Shown here one piece after another: positions 8,108-17,150 of a stretch of DNA of 64,000 nucleotides. How positions within the stretch are numbered: position 1 is the stretch's first letter; the number at the start of each line of letters is the position of its first letter. The position numbers and the translations under genes were made by a program. This DNA comes from Lautropia mirabilis (GTDB lineage Bacteria > Pseudomonadota > Gammaproteobacteria > Burkholderiales > Burkholderiaceae_B): positions 27,273-91,272 of the forward strand of contig CAMCOS010000008.1 of assembly GCA_945876565.1 (NCBI GenBank), given 5' to 3'. Below the pieces are notes generated by a model, which did not search any database, was not told the DNA's origin, and saw nothing but the letters and a program-made list of their open reading frames with translations.

Positions 8108-9180
8108 GCCAATTAACGCTGGCCTATCCCGGTGATTTAGACACGCTCACCGGAGGCTACCTCTATGACAAGCGCATACTGGCTGAGCTAGAAGCGCTTG
8201 GGTGGGCTACCCACAAACTCAGTCTTGATCCCCGTTTCCCCAACGTCAACGAGCAAATCAAACAAAGCACATGCCAACGCCTGGCGAACGTTGACCCAAG
8301 CCATATGCTTGTGATCGACGGCCTGGCATTGGGCGCCTTGGGACTCTGCGCCAAAGCCATCCGAGCAAAGCGACCCTTTGTCGCCCTGGTACATCACCCC
8401 TTGGCGCTTGAGTCTGGCATTCCAGCTGACTTAGCCCGCCAGCTACATCAAAGCGAGCAAGCGGCATTGACTTATGCAGACCACATCATCGTCACGAGTC
8501 AAATAACGGGGCAAACACTGATCGAGCAATTCGATGTGCCGACACTGAAAATCAGTGTCGTTGAGCCTGGCGTTGACCGCCCAGATCATGTTTTATCGAC
8601 GCCGCTCACACACAGACTGCCCCAGCACCCCGTCAGATTGCTCTCGGTTGGCGCGCTGGTTGCACGCAAAGGGTTTGATATCTTGATCAAGGCGCTTGGC
8701 ACCCTTGCCGACATTGACTGGCAGCTCACCATTGTTGGTGATCAAGAACGCTCACCTGCTTGCACCAGTGAGATCAACCAATTGATCAGACACTTCAACA
8801 TCACTCCCAAAGTGAAGCTGGCTGGGGCACTTCCAGCCCACCTGCTCGCTCAGCACTACGAGCAGGCCGATCTCTTTGTGCTGGCCTCACGGTACGAGGG
8901 TTACGGCATGGCATACAGCGAAGCGTTGGCTTGGGGGCTGCCTGTCGTTGGCACAGACGGTGGTGCAGCGGCACAGACGCTGGCGACACCAGCTGCGAAA
9001 ATCGTGCCGGTAGACGATACCGACACATTGGCAGCAACGCTTAGAACGCTCATTTCAGACCATGATCTGCGCCAAACGATGCGTCAAGCAGCGTTAGATC
9101 ATGCGCAACAATTGCCAAGCTGGCAGGGGTCAGGTCTAAAATTTGCGCAGGCTATCTCAGCAAAAAGCACACTCGATTAA
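8104..9180 (+). CDS. Glycosyltransferase family 4
   Basis: A retaining GT-B glycosyltransferase of 358 residues that would use a nucleotide-sugar donor. The C-terminal domain has LLSVGALVARKGFDILIKAL and the EX7E-type motif in RYEGYGMAYSEAL. The N-terminal domain begins with LAYPGDLDTLTGGYLYD, the glycine-rich acceptor-side loop. The start is GTG 8104, overlapping the PTPS-like stop by 4 bp (GTGA). The acceptor is unknown; tight coupling with the pteridine-like genes suggests glycosylation of that product. The 3' end overlaps the convergent RibD-like gene by 24 bp. Confidence 0.85.
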   Translation: MSQLTLAYPGDLDTLTGGYLYDKRILAELEALGWATHKLSLDPRFPNVNEQIKQSTCQRLANVDPSHMLVIDGLALGALGLCAKAIRAKRPFVALVHHPLALESGIPADLARQLHQSEQAALTYADHIIVTSQITGQTLIEQFDVPTLKISVVEPGVDRPDHVLSTPLTHRLPQHPVRLLSVGALVARKGFDILIKALGTLADIDWQLTIVGDQERSPACTSEINQLIRHFNITPKVKLAGALPAHLLAQHYEQADLFVLASRYEGYGMAYSEALAWGLPVVGTDGGAAAQTLATPAAKIVPVDDTDTLAATLRTLISDHDLRQTMRQAALDHAQQLPSWQGSGLKFAQAISAKSTLD

Positions 9181-9849
9181 CACATCCTGGCCCAAGCCAT
9201 AGGAGCTCGCTTTGAAGCGCCGCGCGTTGACCAAACGGTCCAAACCGGGCGCCCGCACGCCGGCAATCCCAGGGCCAAGTAGCAAGGGCGATGTGATCAG
9301 GTGCAGGTAGTCCAGTGCACCCGCCCCTAAAAACCGGGTCAAAGTGTTGGCACCACCCTCTACCAAAACTCGGCGCCATCCCTGTCTGGCCATCCATTGC
9401 CGAAATTGATGCATGTCAGTTTGACCGTTCTGGGCAAAACCCTCAAACGCGAGCTGCTCGACCCCAGGCGGCCAGGCCACGCCCTTTGCCCCGGTTGTCG
9501 TCAATACAATCCGGCGTACTGATTGGTCCGCCAGACAAACGGCATCGACGGGTGAACGGGCTGATGGGTCAATGACCAAACGGGCTGGGCTGGTGCCTGG
9601 CACCAACCGAACATTAAGCTTGGGATTATCGGCAAGCAATGTTCCCACGCCAATGACGACAACATCTGCCCACGCCCGAAGCTGATGCAAATGAACCAAT
9701 CCCCCTTGGCCGTTGATGTATTTCGACTGACCTGTGGCCGTGGCAATCTGACCGTCAAGCGACTGACCTAGCTGCCCAACCAGTGTCAAACCGTCCAAGC
9801 TCGGCGTTAGCTGACTAGCAGTCCAAATCATCGTTTCTAGAGTTTTCAT
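9157..9849 (-). CDS. RibD C-terminal (reductase-only) family protein
   Basis: A 230-residue protein of the RibD_C/dihydrofolate-reductase-like fold, which in riboflavin synthesis reduces the ribose of the pyrimidine intermediate to ribityl using NADPH. It shows SLDGQIATATGQSKYINGQ, LRAWADVVVIGVGTLLADNP and a VEGG motif near the end. The N-terminal deaminase domain of bifunctional RibD, with its zinc motifs, is missing. ATG 9849 is preferred to a TTG 21 bp upstream. It is divergent from the GTP cyclohydrolase gene (143 bp apart). It probably acts in a dedicated pathway rather than core riboflavin synthesis, which is inference. Confidence 0.82.
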   Translation of the reverse strand: MKTLETMIWTASQLTPSLDGLTLVGQLGQSLDGQIATATGQSKYINGQGGLVHLHQLRAWADVVVIGVGTLLADNPKLNVRLVPGTSPARLVIDPSARSPVDAVCLADQSVRRIVLTTTGAKGVAWPPGVEQLAFEGFAQNGQTDMHQFRQWMARQGWRRVLVEGGANTLTRFLGAGALDYLHLITSPLLLGPGIAGVRAPGLDRLVNARRFKASSYGLGQDVLIECAFC

Positions 9850-9992
9850 TGCAACAAAACCACAATACAACCAAAATCAAGGGTGTGCAGTAAGCCCAAT
9901 ATGTTGAGGCTCGGCTACACTATCGCACGAAATGTTTGCATTAAACCGCAAGCATGGTCTTCTGTCTAACCTGATCCTGTGAAACGTATTAA

Positions 9993-11141
9993 ATGAATTC
10001 ACCCCTTGCGAGTATGGGTCCCGTTTTGGGGATCCCTAGTGCCTTGTCCAAAGTAGATCGCGCTGTGCACGAGTTGCGCCGAGGAGACACTCTGGTGATT
10101 CAAAGCCAGTCTGGCCGACACGCCATCATCGCAGCTGAAGCGGTGACACAGCAAATCCTCGATAGCCTTCAAGTAGATGTAGCCACCGACTGGCGCTTGG
10201 TGCTTGCCGGGCAACGAGCTGTGCGTGTCGGGTTCGAGGTAGATGCGCAAGACTCTGTGTATCAGTTGAAACCAACACAGCCAGTTGATGCCAAGACGCT
10301 ACACCAATTGGTTGATCCAACGTTTGCATTACAGCCGTCCGATCGAGATCACACCAGCAACTGGAGAATAGACGCGGGCGATCACATCGATGGCGCTGCA
10401 GTACTTCTGCATAAACACGCTGGTCTGCTGCCGGCCTGTATCATCGTGACGCTTGGTGATAGCCAAATTACGGACACGGTGTGCATTACCGAAGCCGATA
10501 TCCGCGCCGGTATCTCAGAGCAGCGCGAATCGCTGCACGTTGTGAGCCGCGCGCAAGTACCCCTAGAGGACGCCGAAGATGTGCAAATTGTTGCATTTCG
10601 GCCACAAGATGGTGGCACCGAACATCTGGCCATCATCGTTGGTAAGCCGGACTTGAATCAACCAGTGCTCATTCGTCTGCATTCCGAATGCTTCACCGGT
10701 GACCTGTTAGGGTCGTTGCGCTGCGATTGCGGCAGCCAGCTGCGCGGTGCAATTTCCTTGATGGGTTCCACACACGGCGGGATTCTGCTGTACCTTGCGC
10801 AAGAAGGTCGCGGCATTGGACTTATCAATAAGCTGCGTGCCTACCAACTGCAAGACGCTGGTCTCGATACGGTCGACGCCAACTTTGATCTTGGGTTTGA
10901 GGAGGATGAGCGCGACTACATGCCAGCCGTGCAAATGCTCAAACACCTGAATGTCCGGCAAGTACGTGTACTGACCAACAACCCCCGCAAAGTCAATGCG
11001 CTAAGTCGCTTGGGTGTGAACGTGGTTGAGCGTGTCGCCCATGTGTTTCCAGCCAATCGTCATAATCGCGGCTATCTGATGACAAAGGGTAGTCGTGGTG
11101 GTCATTTGTTTGACATGGCAGAGTTTGATCAAGAAGGCTGA
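9993..11141 (+). CDS. ribA: GTP cyclohydrolase II with degenerate RibB-like N-terminal region
   Basis: A 382-residue protein. The C-terminal half (from about 195) is a complete GTP cyclohydrolase II, which opens GTP to 2,5-diamino-6-ribosylamino-pyrimidinone phosphate. Zinc ligands C233, C244 and C246, the EGRGIGL loop (271-277), DANFDLGFEEDERDY and LTNNPRKVNAL are all present. The first 180 residues align loosely with 3,4-dihydroxybutanone-phosphate synthase (VHELRRGDTLVIQ, IIAAEAVT, AGLLPACIIVTL) but lack its acidic DDE and RENEGD catalytic motifs. The protein thus supplies only the GTP-opening step. Its place beside RibD-like, PTPS-like and glycosyltransferase genes argues for a specialised pathway. 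Confidence 0.9.
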   Translation: MNSPLASMGPVLGIPSALSKVDRAVHELRRGDTLVIQSQSGRHAIIAAEAVTQQILDSLQVDVATDWRLVLAGQRAVRVGFEVDAQDSVYQLKPTQPVDAKTLHQLVDPTFALQPSDRDHTSNWRIDAGDHIDGAAVLLHKHAGLLPACIIVTLGDSQITDTVCITEADIRAGISEQRESLHVVSRAQVPLEDAEDVQIVAFRPQDGGTEHLAIIVGKPDLNQPVLIRLHSECFTGDLLGSLRCDCGSQLRGAISLMGSTHGGILLYLAQEGRGIGLINKLRAYQLQDAGLDTVDANFDLGFEEDERDYMPAVQMLKHLNVRQVRVLTNNPRKVNALSRLGVNVVERVAHVFPANRHNRGYLMTKGSRGGHLFDMAEFDQEG

Positions 11142-11325
11142 AAATCATCTAAAAGTCAAAACAGTCCGGTTTGGACCTCACTTGGGAACAGCCTCTGGCC
11201 TGCGGCTCAAACTCTGGTTCTTGGTTAGGCATACCAAAACCAAAAGATGGAAAGAAATCGATCGGTCTCATGGGGCTGCACACTGCTAACCCACCCGATA
11301 GATTAGGCCATATCAAGGAAAACAA

Positions 11326-11758
11326 ATGCAAAAAAATCAAATCATTGGCTGGCTTGCTACTTGCAAGCTCGCTATGAAGCCCTGCTTTCGCTAATGACCA
11401 ATTGAACTTGGTCGGCACCTGGGTTGGTGTGGCCAATGTAGCTGTTCTGGGTGTTAACCCACACCACGAGACAACCAACGCTGAAGAAGTCCGATTCGCC
11501 AAGACGAAGTTCACTTTCATCATTGACAAGCAACAGGGCCACACTTTTTCTGGTTATCGGTTCTCGAACAATGGACACGAAGACAGGTTTGTTGGGGCAC
11601 TTCGGTCAGATATGAAAAGTGGCGTCATCAGCGACTCAGATGGCACGCGCGAATTTCAAATGGTGGGCAAAGACCTCATGGATAGCTGTTACACACACAC
11701 CATTAGCGCCAATGGTCGCAGTACAGTCGCAGAATGTAACGAGCTCAAGCCCCAATAA
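11326..11758 (+). pseudogene. Broken gene for a small secreted protein (unknown family)
   Basis: ATG 11326 has a good AAGGA site 6 bp upstream, but its frame ends after 22 codons. A one-base slip in the A7 run at 11330-11336 would instead read a signal peptide (MQKIKSLAGLLLASSL). That frame then meets an in-frame TGA at 11375-11377, right before SPAFA and the mature part, which stays open to 11758. The mature region starts NDQLNLVGTWVGVANVAVLG, reminiscent of small beta-barrel (avidin/lipocalin-like) proteins, but I do not recognise the family. Two lesions make a pseudogene the likely reading. Confidence 0.6.
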
Positions 11759-11911
11759 TTTCTTCGCTTTGCTCAGAGCCTGGGTGATTGCCTGAATCCA
11801 ACTGACTACTGCATGACCAGTGGTATTGCACTGGCACATCAGACATTAAACAGTCATTTACTAGTCTATCTATATGATTTAATTTGATTAAATATATAGA
11901 AGGGGTTTACT

Positions 11912-11931
11912 TATACCCGCTTTTATACCCG
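11912..11931. repeat. Direct repeat TATACCCG x2, integrase-arm-like
   Basis: TATACCCG occurs at 11912-11919 and 11924-11931, a 12-bp period. Repeats of this kind (GGGTATA on the other strand) often lie between a tRNA attachment site and the start of a P4-type integrase. It is about 80 bp from a decayed tRNA on the same strand. The rest of 11759-12261 shows no gene I can support. Confidence 0.4.
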
Positions 11932-12014
11932 AAAATAACCGACGTAGATCGGGCCGACGTCCGTTCGACTCGCTCCCTTTGCAGATCAGGCCTGTTTTCC
12001 AACAAATTTCTTTT

Positions 12015-12084
12015 TCACTCGTCGAACCGAGCGCCAACGGATTATGAGTCCACTGTTCTAACTAAGCATGAGCTAGAGGGCCCC
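12015..12084 (-). pseudogene. Decayed tRNA with CAT anticodon (tRNA-Ile2/Met-like remnant)
   Basis: Read on the minus strand, this has a tRNA-like 5' end (GGGCCCT), a TAGCTCA D-arm start, the anticodon arm GGACTCATAATCC (anticodon CAT) and a GGTTCGA T-loop. The D-loop and T-stem are damaged, and the 3' acceptor strand complementary to GGGCCCT, with its CCA, is missing. It resembles the betaproteobacterial CAT-anticodon tRNA that starts GGGCCCTTAGCTCAG. It is probably one end of a lost integrated element. Confidence 0.5.
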
Positions 12085-12261
12085 TGTCAAGACAATCCGA
12101 TGTTCTACCCGACTTCAGCGCCTAGCTTTTGATGGCAAAAAACCAAGTTCGCCAAGCCGCACCAAAACGTAGAATCTTTCCATGAGTGCCGTTATGAGCC
12201 TCACCGCACTCACGGACATACCATGGCACTCGCTAGGTGATACCGACTCAACAGCTGGCTA

Positions 12262-12289
12262 GCTATCGAGTCGATGTTGACTCGATAGC
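12262..12289. terminator. Perfect 11-bp hairpin just downstream of ahpF
   Basis: GCTATCGAGTC and GACTCGATAGC pair around a 6-nt loop, starting 10 bp past the ahpF stop on the minus strand. There is no T-run, so it is either a terminator of weak type or an RNA-stabilising 3' hairpin. Confidence 0.4.
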
Positions 12290-12298
12290 CGCAAGACA

Positions 12299-13885
12299 TC
12301 AGGCAGCGACAGCCACCGCCTCTTCAGGTGCGGGGATGCGAATCAGGTAATCAAAAGCACTAAGCGCCGCTTTTGAGCCTTCGCCGGCAGCCACGACAAT
12401 TTGCTTATACGGCACTGTCGTCACATCACCTGCGGCAAATACGCCGTGTACGTTGGTGTGGCACTTGGCATCGATCACGATTTCACCGAACTTGCTCAAC
12501 TCTACCGTGCCCTTGAGCCATTCCGTGTTGGGAACCAGACCAATTTGCACAAAGACACCATCGAGCTCAATGTGGTGCTCTGTGCCCGTGGCACGATCTT
12601 TGTAGCTTATGCCGTTGACCTTTTGTCCGTCGCCCGTGATTTCAGTCGTTTGAGCGCTGGTGATGATCGTCACGTTGGGTAAGCTTTTAAGCTTGTTGAC
12701 CAACACCGCATCGGCCTTTAGCTGATCAGCAAACTCAATCAGTGTGACATGAGCCACGATGCCGGCCAGATCAATAGCTGCCTCGACACCCGAGTTGCCA
12801 CCACCAATCACCGAGGTACGCTTGCCTTTAAACAACGGGCCATCGCAATGGGGGCAGTAGGCCACACCACGATTCTTGTATTCTTCTTCGCCAGGCACAT
12901 TGACGTTGCGCCAGCGCGCACCCGTCGCCAGAATGACGCTGCGTGAGTGCAACACGCCACCGTTGGCGAGTTGCAACTCAACCAACCCACCCTCGGTGCT
13001 AGCCGGTACCAAGCGGCTGGCTTGCTGCATTTTCATGATATCAACGCCGTACTGCTTGACATGGGCCTCGAGCGCTGCCGACATCTTGGGACCATCTGTT
13101 TCAAGCACGGAAATGTAATTCTCAATACCCATCGTATCGTTGGTCTGGCCACCCATGCGATCGGCAACAATACCCGTGCGAATTCCCTTGCGGGCCGCAT
13201 AGACAGCAGCTGCAGCGCCAGCAGGACCGCCGCCCACCACCAGCATATCAAAGGCTTCTTTTGCATTGATTTTGGCCGCTTCACGTGCGTCCGAGTTAGT
13301 GTCAAGTTTGGCAATGAGTTCTTCAACCGTCATGCGACCTGATGAGAACACCTCTCCATTCAAAAACACCATGGGCACAGCCATCACGTGGCGCTCGTTG
13401 ACATCGTCCTGGAACGCGCCACCTTCAATCACCACGGTTTTCACCTTGGGATTGAATACCGCCATGAGTGACAAGGCTTGGACCACGTCTGGACAGTTAT
13501 GGCAGTTAAGCGACATGTAGACTTCAAACTTGTAATCACCATTCAGCGCCTTGATTGACTCCAGCACATCTGCTTCAACTTTAGGGGGATGGCCGCCAGT
13601 CCACAGCAATGCCAGGACCAGCGAGGTGAACTCATGTCCCAAGGGTAGACCAGCAAACCGAACGCCCTGCGTTTCACCGGCCCGTGCAATCACAAATGAC
13701 GGTGAGCGAGCATCGTTGCCCTGCGTGTCCAAGGTAACCTTGTCTGACAAACTGACGATGGTTTCAAGCAATTCAAGCATCTGCTTACTTGTCTCGCCGT
13801 CGTTCAAAGTCGCAATCAGACGTATGGGGTGACGCAACAAGGCCAAGTACTGTTCCAATTGTGATTGGATCGTATTGTCGAGCAT
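12299..13885 (-). CDS. ahpF: Alkyl hydroperoxide reductase subunit F
   Basis: A 528-residue flavoprotein that passes electrons from NADH to AhpC to reduce peroxides. The N-terminal tandem thioredoxin-fold domain has the C128-x2-C131 dithiol (CHNC). The FAD domain begins near [20 protein letters not shown], and the thioredoxin-reductase-like dithiol is C344-x2-C347 (CPHC). Length and order match the family. ATG 13885 follows an AGGAG site. It lies downstream of ahpC in the same direction, with a hairpin between them. Confidence 0.97.
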   Translation of the reverse strand: MLDNTIQSQLEQYLALLRHPIRLIATLNDGETSKQMLELLETIVSLSDKVTLDTQGNDARSPSFVIARAGETQGVRFAGLPLGHEFTSLVLALLWTGGHPPKVEADVLESIKALNGDYKFEVYMSLNCHNCPDVVQALSLMAVFNPKVKTVVIEGGAFQDDVNERHVMAVPMVFLNGEVFSSGRMTVEELIAKLDTNSDAREAAKINAKEAFDMLVVGGGPAGAAAAVYAARKGIRTGIVADRMGGQTNDTMGIENYISVLETDGPKMSAALEAHVKQYGVDIMKMQQASRLVPASTEGGLVELQLANGGVLHSRSVILATGARWRNVNVPGEEEYKNRGVAYCPHCDGPLFKGKRTSVIGGGNSGVEAAIDLAGIVAHVTLIEFADQLKADAVLVNKLKSLPNVTIITSAQTTEITGDGQKVNGISYKDRATGTEHHIELDGVFVQIGLVPNTEWLKGTVELSKFGEIVIDAKCHTNVHGVFAAGDVTTVPYKQIVVAAGEGSKAALSAFDYLIRIPAPEEAVAVAA

Positions 13886-13984
13886 AAGAGTTCTCCTGGT
13901 GGAGGTTGGCCACTCACTAATCGTGCGATGGCTAGAAACGGTCGTACGGTTTTACGTATCGCGGCTCAGCCACCCGCGCCTTGC

Positions 13985-14011
13985 ATAACGCCCCGCCCGG
14001 CGGGACGTTAT
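13985..14011. terminator. Strong GC hairpin between ahpC and ahpF
   Basis: ATAACG-C-CCCGCC pairs with GGCGGG-A-CGTTAT, with one internal mismatch, 12 bp past the ahpC stop on the minus strand. No T-run follows. It could attenuate read-through so that AhpC is made in excess of AhpF, or protect the ahpC message. Confidence 0.4.
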
Positions 14012-14022
14012 CGTGACAAAAA

Positions 14023-14598
14023 TTAAATCTTGCCAACCAAATCGATGGAAGGAGCCAGCGTTTCGGCACCTTCTTTCCACTTGGCGGGGCACACTTTGCC
14101 GGGGTTAGCGGCGGTGTACTGTGCTGCTTTGAGTTTACGCAGTGTTTCAGACACGTCACGCGCGATTTCGTTGGAATGCACTTCCATGGTCTTGATCACG
14201 CCATCGGGGTTCACAATGAAGGTACCGCGCAAAGCCAGACCTTCTTCAGGAATATGAACACCAAATGCGTTGGTCAGAGCATGGGTGGGGTCGCCGATCA
14301 AAGGGAAACGGGCTTTACCCACGGCGTCGGAAGTCTCGTGCCACATTTTGTGTGAGAAGTGTGTGTCAGTGGTGACGATGTAGACCTCGGCACCTGCTTT
14401 TTCGAACTCAGCGTAGTTATCAGCTGCGTCTTCGATTTCGGTTGGGCAGTTAAACGTGAAAGCGGCTGGCATAAAAATCAAGACGGACCACTTGCCTTTG
14501 AGGCTTTTGTCGGACACTTCAATGAACTCGCCTTTGCCCGAACGGTTTACGAAAGCTTGGGCTTTGAACGGCTGAACCTGGGTATTGATCAATGACAT
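14023..14598 (-). CDS. ahpC: Alkyl hydroperoxide reductase subunit C (peroxiredoxin)
   Basis: A typical two-cysteine peroxiredoxin of 191 residues that detoxifies hydrogen peroxide and organic peroxides. The peroxidatic cysteine lies in FTFNCPTE (C51) and the resolving cysteine in GKVCPAKW near the C-terminus. ATG 14598 (MSLINTQV) follows an AAGGAAA site; upstream in-frame codons have none. AhpF, encoded downstream, is its reductase. An OxyR-like half site lies about 180 bp upstream. Confidence 0.97.
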   Translation of the reverse strand: MSLINTQVQPFKAQAFVNRSGKGEFIEVSDKSLKGKWSVLIFMPAAFTFNCPTEIEDAADNYAEFEKAGAEVYIVTTDTHFSHKMWHETSDAVGKARFPLIGDPTHALTNAFGVHIPEEGLALRGTFIVNPDGVIKTMEVHSNEIARDVSETLRKLKAAQYTAANPGKVCPAKWKEGAETLAPSIDLVGKI

Positions 14599-14743
14599 AA
14601 GTTTTCCTTTATTTGATGACGTTATGAAGGGATTGCGACAATAAAGCACAAAGTGATCATTGCCATAAGAGCAAAACGAACTTTTCGCTCGTTTTATCTT
14701 CTCACAGGTCGTTATCGTAAACCCGAATTTTGTCGAAACAATG

Positions 14744-14804
14744 ATAGCAAAAGCTGATATTTTTCAATCTGTTTCATAGATTTTGTCTATAAAAAATATC
14801 AGCT
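14744..14804 (-). promoter_or_regulatory. oxyR site: OxyR-like motif inside a 13-bp inverted repeat upstream of ahpC
   Basis: ATAG-N7-CTAT at 14776-14790 matches the OxyR half-operator exactly, and ATAG-N7-TGAT at 14744-14758 is a weaker partner. The 13-bp arms AGCTGATATTTTT (14752-14764) and AAAAATATCAGCT (14792-14804) flank the exact motif. OxyR control of ahpC is well established in proteobacteria; the site here is inferred from the pattern only. Confidence 0.4.
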
Positions 14805-14848
14805 AGCGCTGTGCGGCCCAGGCACTTTTCACGGCATTTCCCGATGCC

Positions 14849-14879
14849 TGTTGACGCCGACCGAAAATTGACCAGTTGG
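14849..14879. repeat. 31-bp IS-end-like repeat, copy 1
   Basis: This 31-bp sequence begins TGTTGACGCCGACCG and recurs exactly at 49579-49609. It resembles the outer end of IS21-family elements. No transposase gene is next to either copy. Here it cuts off an integrase remnant. Confidence 0.55.
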
Positions 14880-15044
14880 GGGGTGCGGACAATCTGGGTT
14901 GGGAAGCTTGAAACGGTAGCGCCAAGCCTTGACACCAGTAGGCTTGACCTCCAAGTAAAGACCTTGACCATCCGAAAGCTTGTAGGGCTTATCTTTGGGC
15001 TTTGCAGTTCGGCACTGGGTATCTGTGAGTATGGCGTACCCACT
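14880..15044 (-). pseudogene. N-terminal remnant of a P4-type tyrosine integrase
   Basis: On the minus strand an open stretch of about 55 codons reads AILTDTQCRTAKPKDKPYKL followed by SDGQGLYLEVKPTGVKAWRY and RFKLPNP. This is the arm-type DNA-binding domain (DUF4102) at the start of P4-family integrases. A stop lies at 15048-15050, there is no start codon, and the other side is truncated by the IS-end-like repeat, so the catalytic domain is gone. Confidence 0.75.
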
Positions 15045-15202
15045 TTTTTAGGTGGGGGAGTTTTTCATGCCCACCACCGTATCCACTTTTAAACCAAATC
15101 ACAACGGACAGAGACACACAAGAATGGACTAATTTCCAAACAACTTATTGATCTAATTGATTATTTTTAGTTCAACCATACCCGCTCTGATGCTAGTTTT
15201 TG

Positions 15203-16294
15203 CTAGACGTTAAACAAAAAATTCATGACATCGCCATCTTGAACGACATACTCTTTGCCTTCAGCACGCAACTTGCCCGCTTCTTTGGCCGCTTGCTCAC
15301 TGCCGCAGCCAACATAGTCATCAAACGCAATAGTTTGCGCACGGATAAATCCACGCTCAAAATCCGTGTGGATCACGCCAGCAGCCTGTGGTGCTGTTGC
15401 ACCGATTGGCACTGTCCACGCACGGACTTCTTTGACACCCGCGGTGAAATAAGTCTGCAAGCCAAGCAGCTTGAAGGCTGCGCGAATCAGTCGGTTCAAG
15501 CCAGGCTCTTGCATACCCATGTCGGCCAGAAACACGGTCTTGTCCTCGTCGGACAGGTCAGCAATTTCAGCCTCGATTGATGCGCAAATAGCAACCACCG
15601 GCGCCTGTCGCTCATGCGCATAAGCCTCAAGCTTTTGCAGCAAAGGATTGTTGTCGAACCCATTGTCGCTAACATTGCCCACATACATGGCCGGCTTGGC
15701 GGTGATAAAGCACAAAGGCGCAATCAATGCCCGATCTTCTTTGGACAGTGGCAGGGTTCGAATTGGCTTGGTGTGATTCAAATGCGCAATGACTTGCTCA
15801 AGAATGACGACTAGCTTTTGTGCCTCTTTGTCGCCAGAGCGGGCAGTCTTTTGATGACGGTGCAAGCCCTTCTCTGCCGTTTGCATGTCTGCCAGACAAA
15901 GTTCAGTTTCAATCACTTCAATATCGGCAATCGGATCCACTCGCCCCGCGACATGAATCACATTGTCATCCTCAAAACACCGCACAACATTGATGATGGC
16001 ATCGGTTTCGCGAATGTGAGACAGAAATTGATTGCCCAAACCTTCACCCTGGCTCGCACCGGCCACTAAGCCAGCAATATCCACGAACTCGACTGTGGCG
16101 GGCAAGATGCGCTCTGGCTTAACAATATCTGCCAGTTGATTCAGTCGGGGGTCAGGCACTTCAACCACACCCACATTGGGCTCGATCGTGCAAAACGGGT
16201 AATTCTCTGCTGCGATGCCCGCCTTGGTGAGTGCATTAAAGAGAGTTGACTTGCCAACGTTGGGCAGTCCAACGATGCCACATTGCAGTGCCAT
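15203..16294 (-). CDS. ychF: Redox-regulated ATPase YchF
   Basis: A 363-residue OBG-family P-loop protein that hydrolyses ATP rather than GTP and associates with ribosomes. The G1 motif is GLPNVGKST near the start, followed by a helical segment and a C-terminal TGS domain ([20 protein letters not shown]). Length is normal. It is followed by a CPBP protease, pth and rplY on the same strand going upstream, the usual Burkholderiales neighbourhood. Confidence 0.97.
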   Translation of the reverse strand: MALQCGIVGLPNVGKSTLFNALTKAGIAAENYPFCTIEPNVGVVEVPDPRLNQLADIVKPERILPATVEFVDIAGLVAGASQGEGLGNQFLSHIRETDAIINVVRCFEDDNVIHVAGRVDPIADIEVIETELCLADMQTAEKGLHRHQKTARSGDKEAQKLVVILEQVIAHLNHTKPIRTLPLSKEDRALIAPLCFITAKPAMYVGNVSDNGFDNNPLLQKLEAYAHERQAPVVAICASIEAEIADLSDEDKTVFLADMGMQEPGLNRLIRAAFKLLGLQTYFTAGVKEVRAWTVPIGATAPQAAGVIHTDFERGFIRAQTIAFDDYVGCGSEQAAKEAGKLRAEGKEYVVQDGDVMNFLFNV

Positions 16295-16364
16295 AACAAT
16301 TCCAGTTCAAATCAAACGAAACACAAGTGTAACCGCCACTGGGGGTTGCTTTCCCGATAAAGCC

Positions 16365-17150
16365 TTAAGCCAGTCCCGCACTTTGCAACCAACGCATCGC
16401 CAACCAAGCTGCCATCAGCGGCCCAAAGTTAAACAGCGCATGTAGCAGCATGGCTGCACCGATGCCGCGCATCACCCGAATCCACCCTAACACCAGACCA
16501 GTAAACCACTGCGGCAATATTAACGCCGGCAACATCCACCACTGTGCCGAGGTAAACGTGAAGTTAAAAAGATGCAACGACGCAAACATCAACACTGACA
16601 AATGAAACACCAGCCAGAACCAGCGTCTGTACAGCCTTAGCCATTGACGGGCCATGAGACCAGGCATTGGATTGGCACTGGTCACCCGGTAGAGCGCCAA
16701 TATCACCAAGGCAAAAATCAAACTTTGCCCGACACCGGGCTTGAGCCATAAAGCCAGCACCATCAAGGGCACTAGCCACAGCGCAATGCCCGGGCGACGA
16801 AGCCCATATCGAAACAGCATTTCTTCAACCAGCGGCGCCCAAACCAAGGCCAACAGCCATGGCAAATTTGCCGGATCAACCGCATGCGTGGCGCCGGCCT
16901 GCTTGGAAATGCTGATAACAATGGGCCCAAACAGAAAGAGGTTGATGCCCCAAAGTATGGCCGCCCAACCTAACAAACGCATTAGGCCAATGCCTGGCAG
17001 CCAGTCGAGCAGCCATGCCGTGTTTGGTTTAACCTGACGACAGCGCGGGGCGAACCGCGGGCGCTTCACAAACACCCAGAAGTCGTACCACTCGTCGAGC
17101 CACGTCATCCGACGCGGCTGCAGCTTAGTCTGGCTTGGCTGGCTCATCAT
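16365..17150 (-). CDS. CPBP-family intramembrane metalloprotease
   Basis: A 261-residue membrane protein with about six membrane segments. It carries the CPBP/Abi motifs: EEMLFR (Glu-Glu-x3-Arg), a HLFNF segment and HALFNF. These form the zinc site in Rce1-like proteases. The substrate is unknown. The start at 17150 (tandem ATGs) overlaps the end of pth by 26 bp; ATG 17108 is an alternative that avoids the overlap. Confidence 0.8.
   Translation of the reverse strand: MMSQPSQTKLQPRRMTWLDEWYDFWVFVKRPRFAPRCRQVKPNTAWLLDWLPGIGLMRLLGWAAILWGINLFLFGPIVISISKQAGATHAVDPANLPWLLALVWAPLVEEMLFRYGLRRPGIALWLVPLMVLALWLKPGVGQSLIFALVILALYRVTSANPMPGLMARQWLRLYRRWFWLVFHLSVLMFASLHLFNFTFTSAQWWMLPALILPQWFTGLVLGWIRVMRGIGAAMLLHALFNFGPLMAAWLAMRWLQSAGLA

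Noticed and set aside
11149..11271. A 40-codon leftward frame starting MRPIDFFPSFGFGMP downstream of ribA
   Set aside because: No ribosome-binding site, no recognisable family, and it overlaps the upstream region of the broken secreted-protein gene.
11884..12132. An 82-codon rightward frame
   Set aside because: It runs through the arm-like repeats and the decayed tRNA on the opposite strand, and its composition is not protein-like.
14774..15043. An 89-codon leftward frame
   Set aside because: It is out of frame with the clear integrase remnant in the same DNA and crosses the IS-end repeat.
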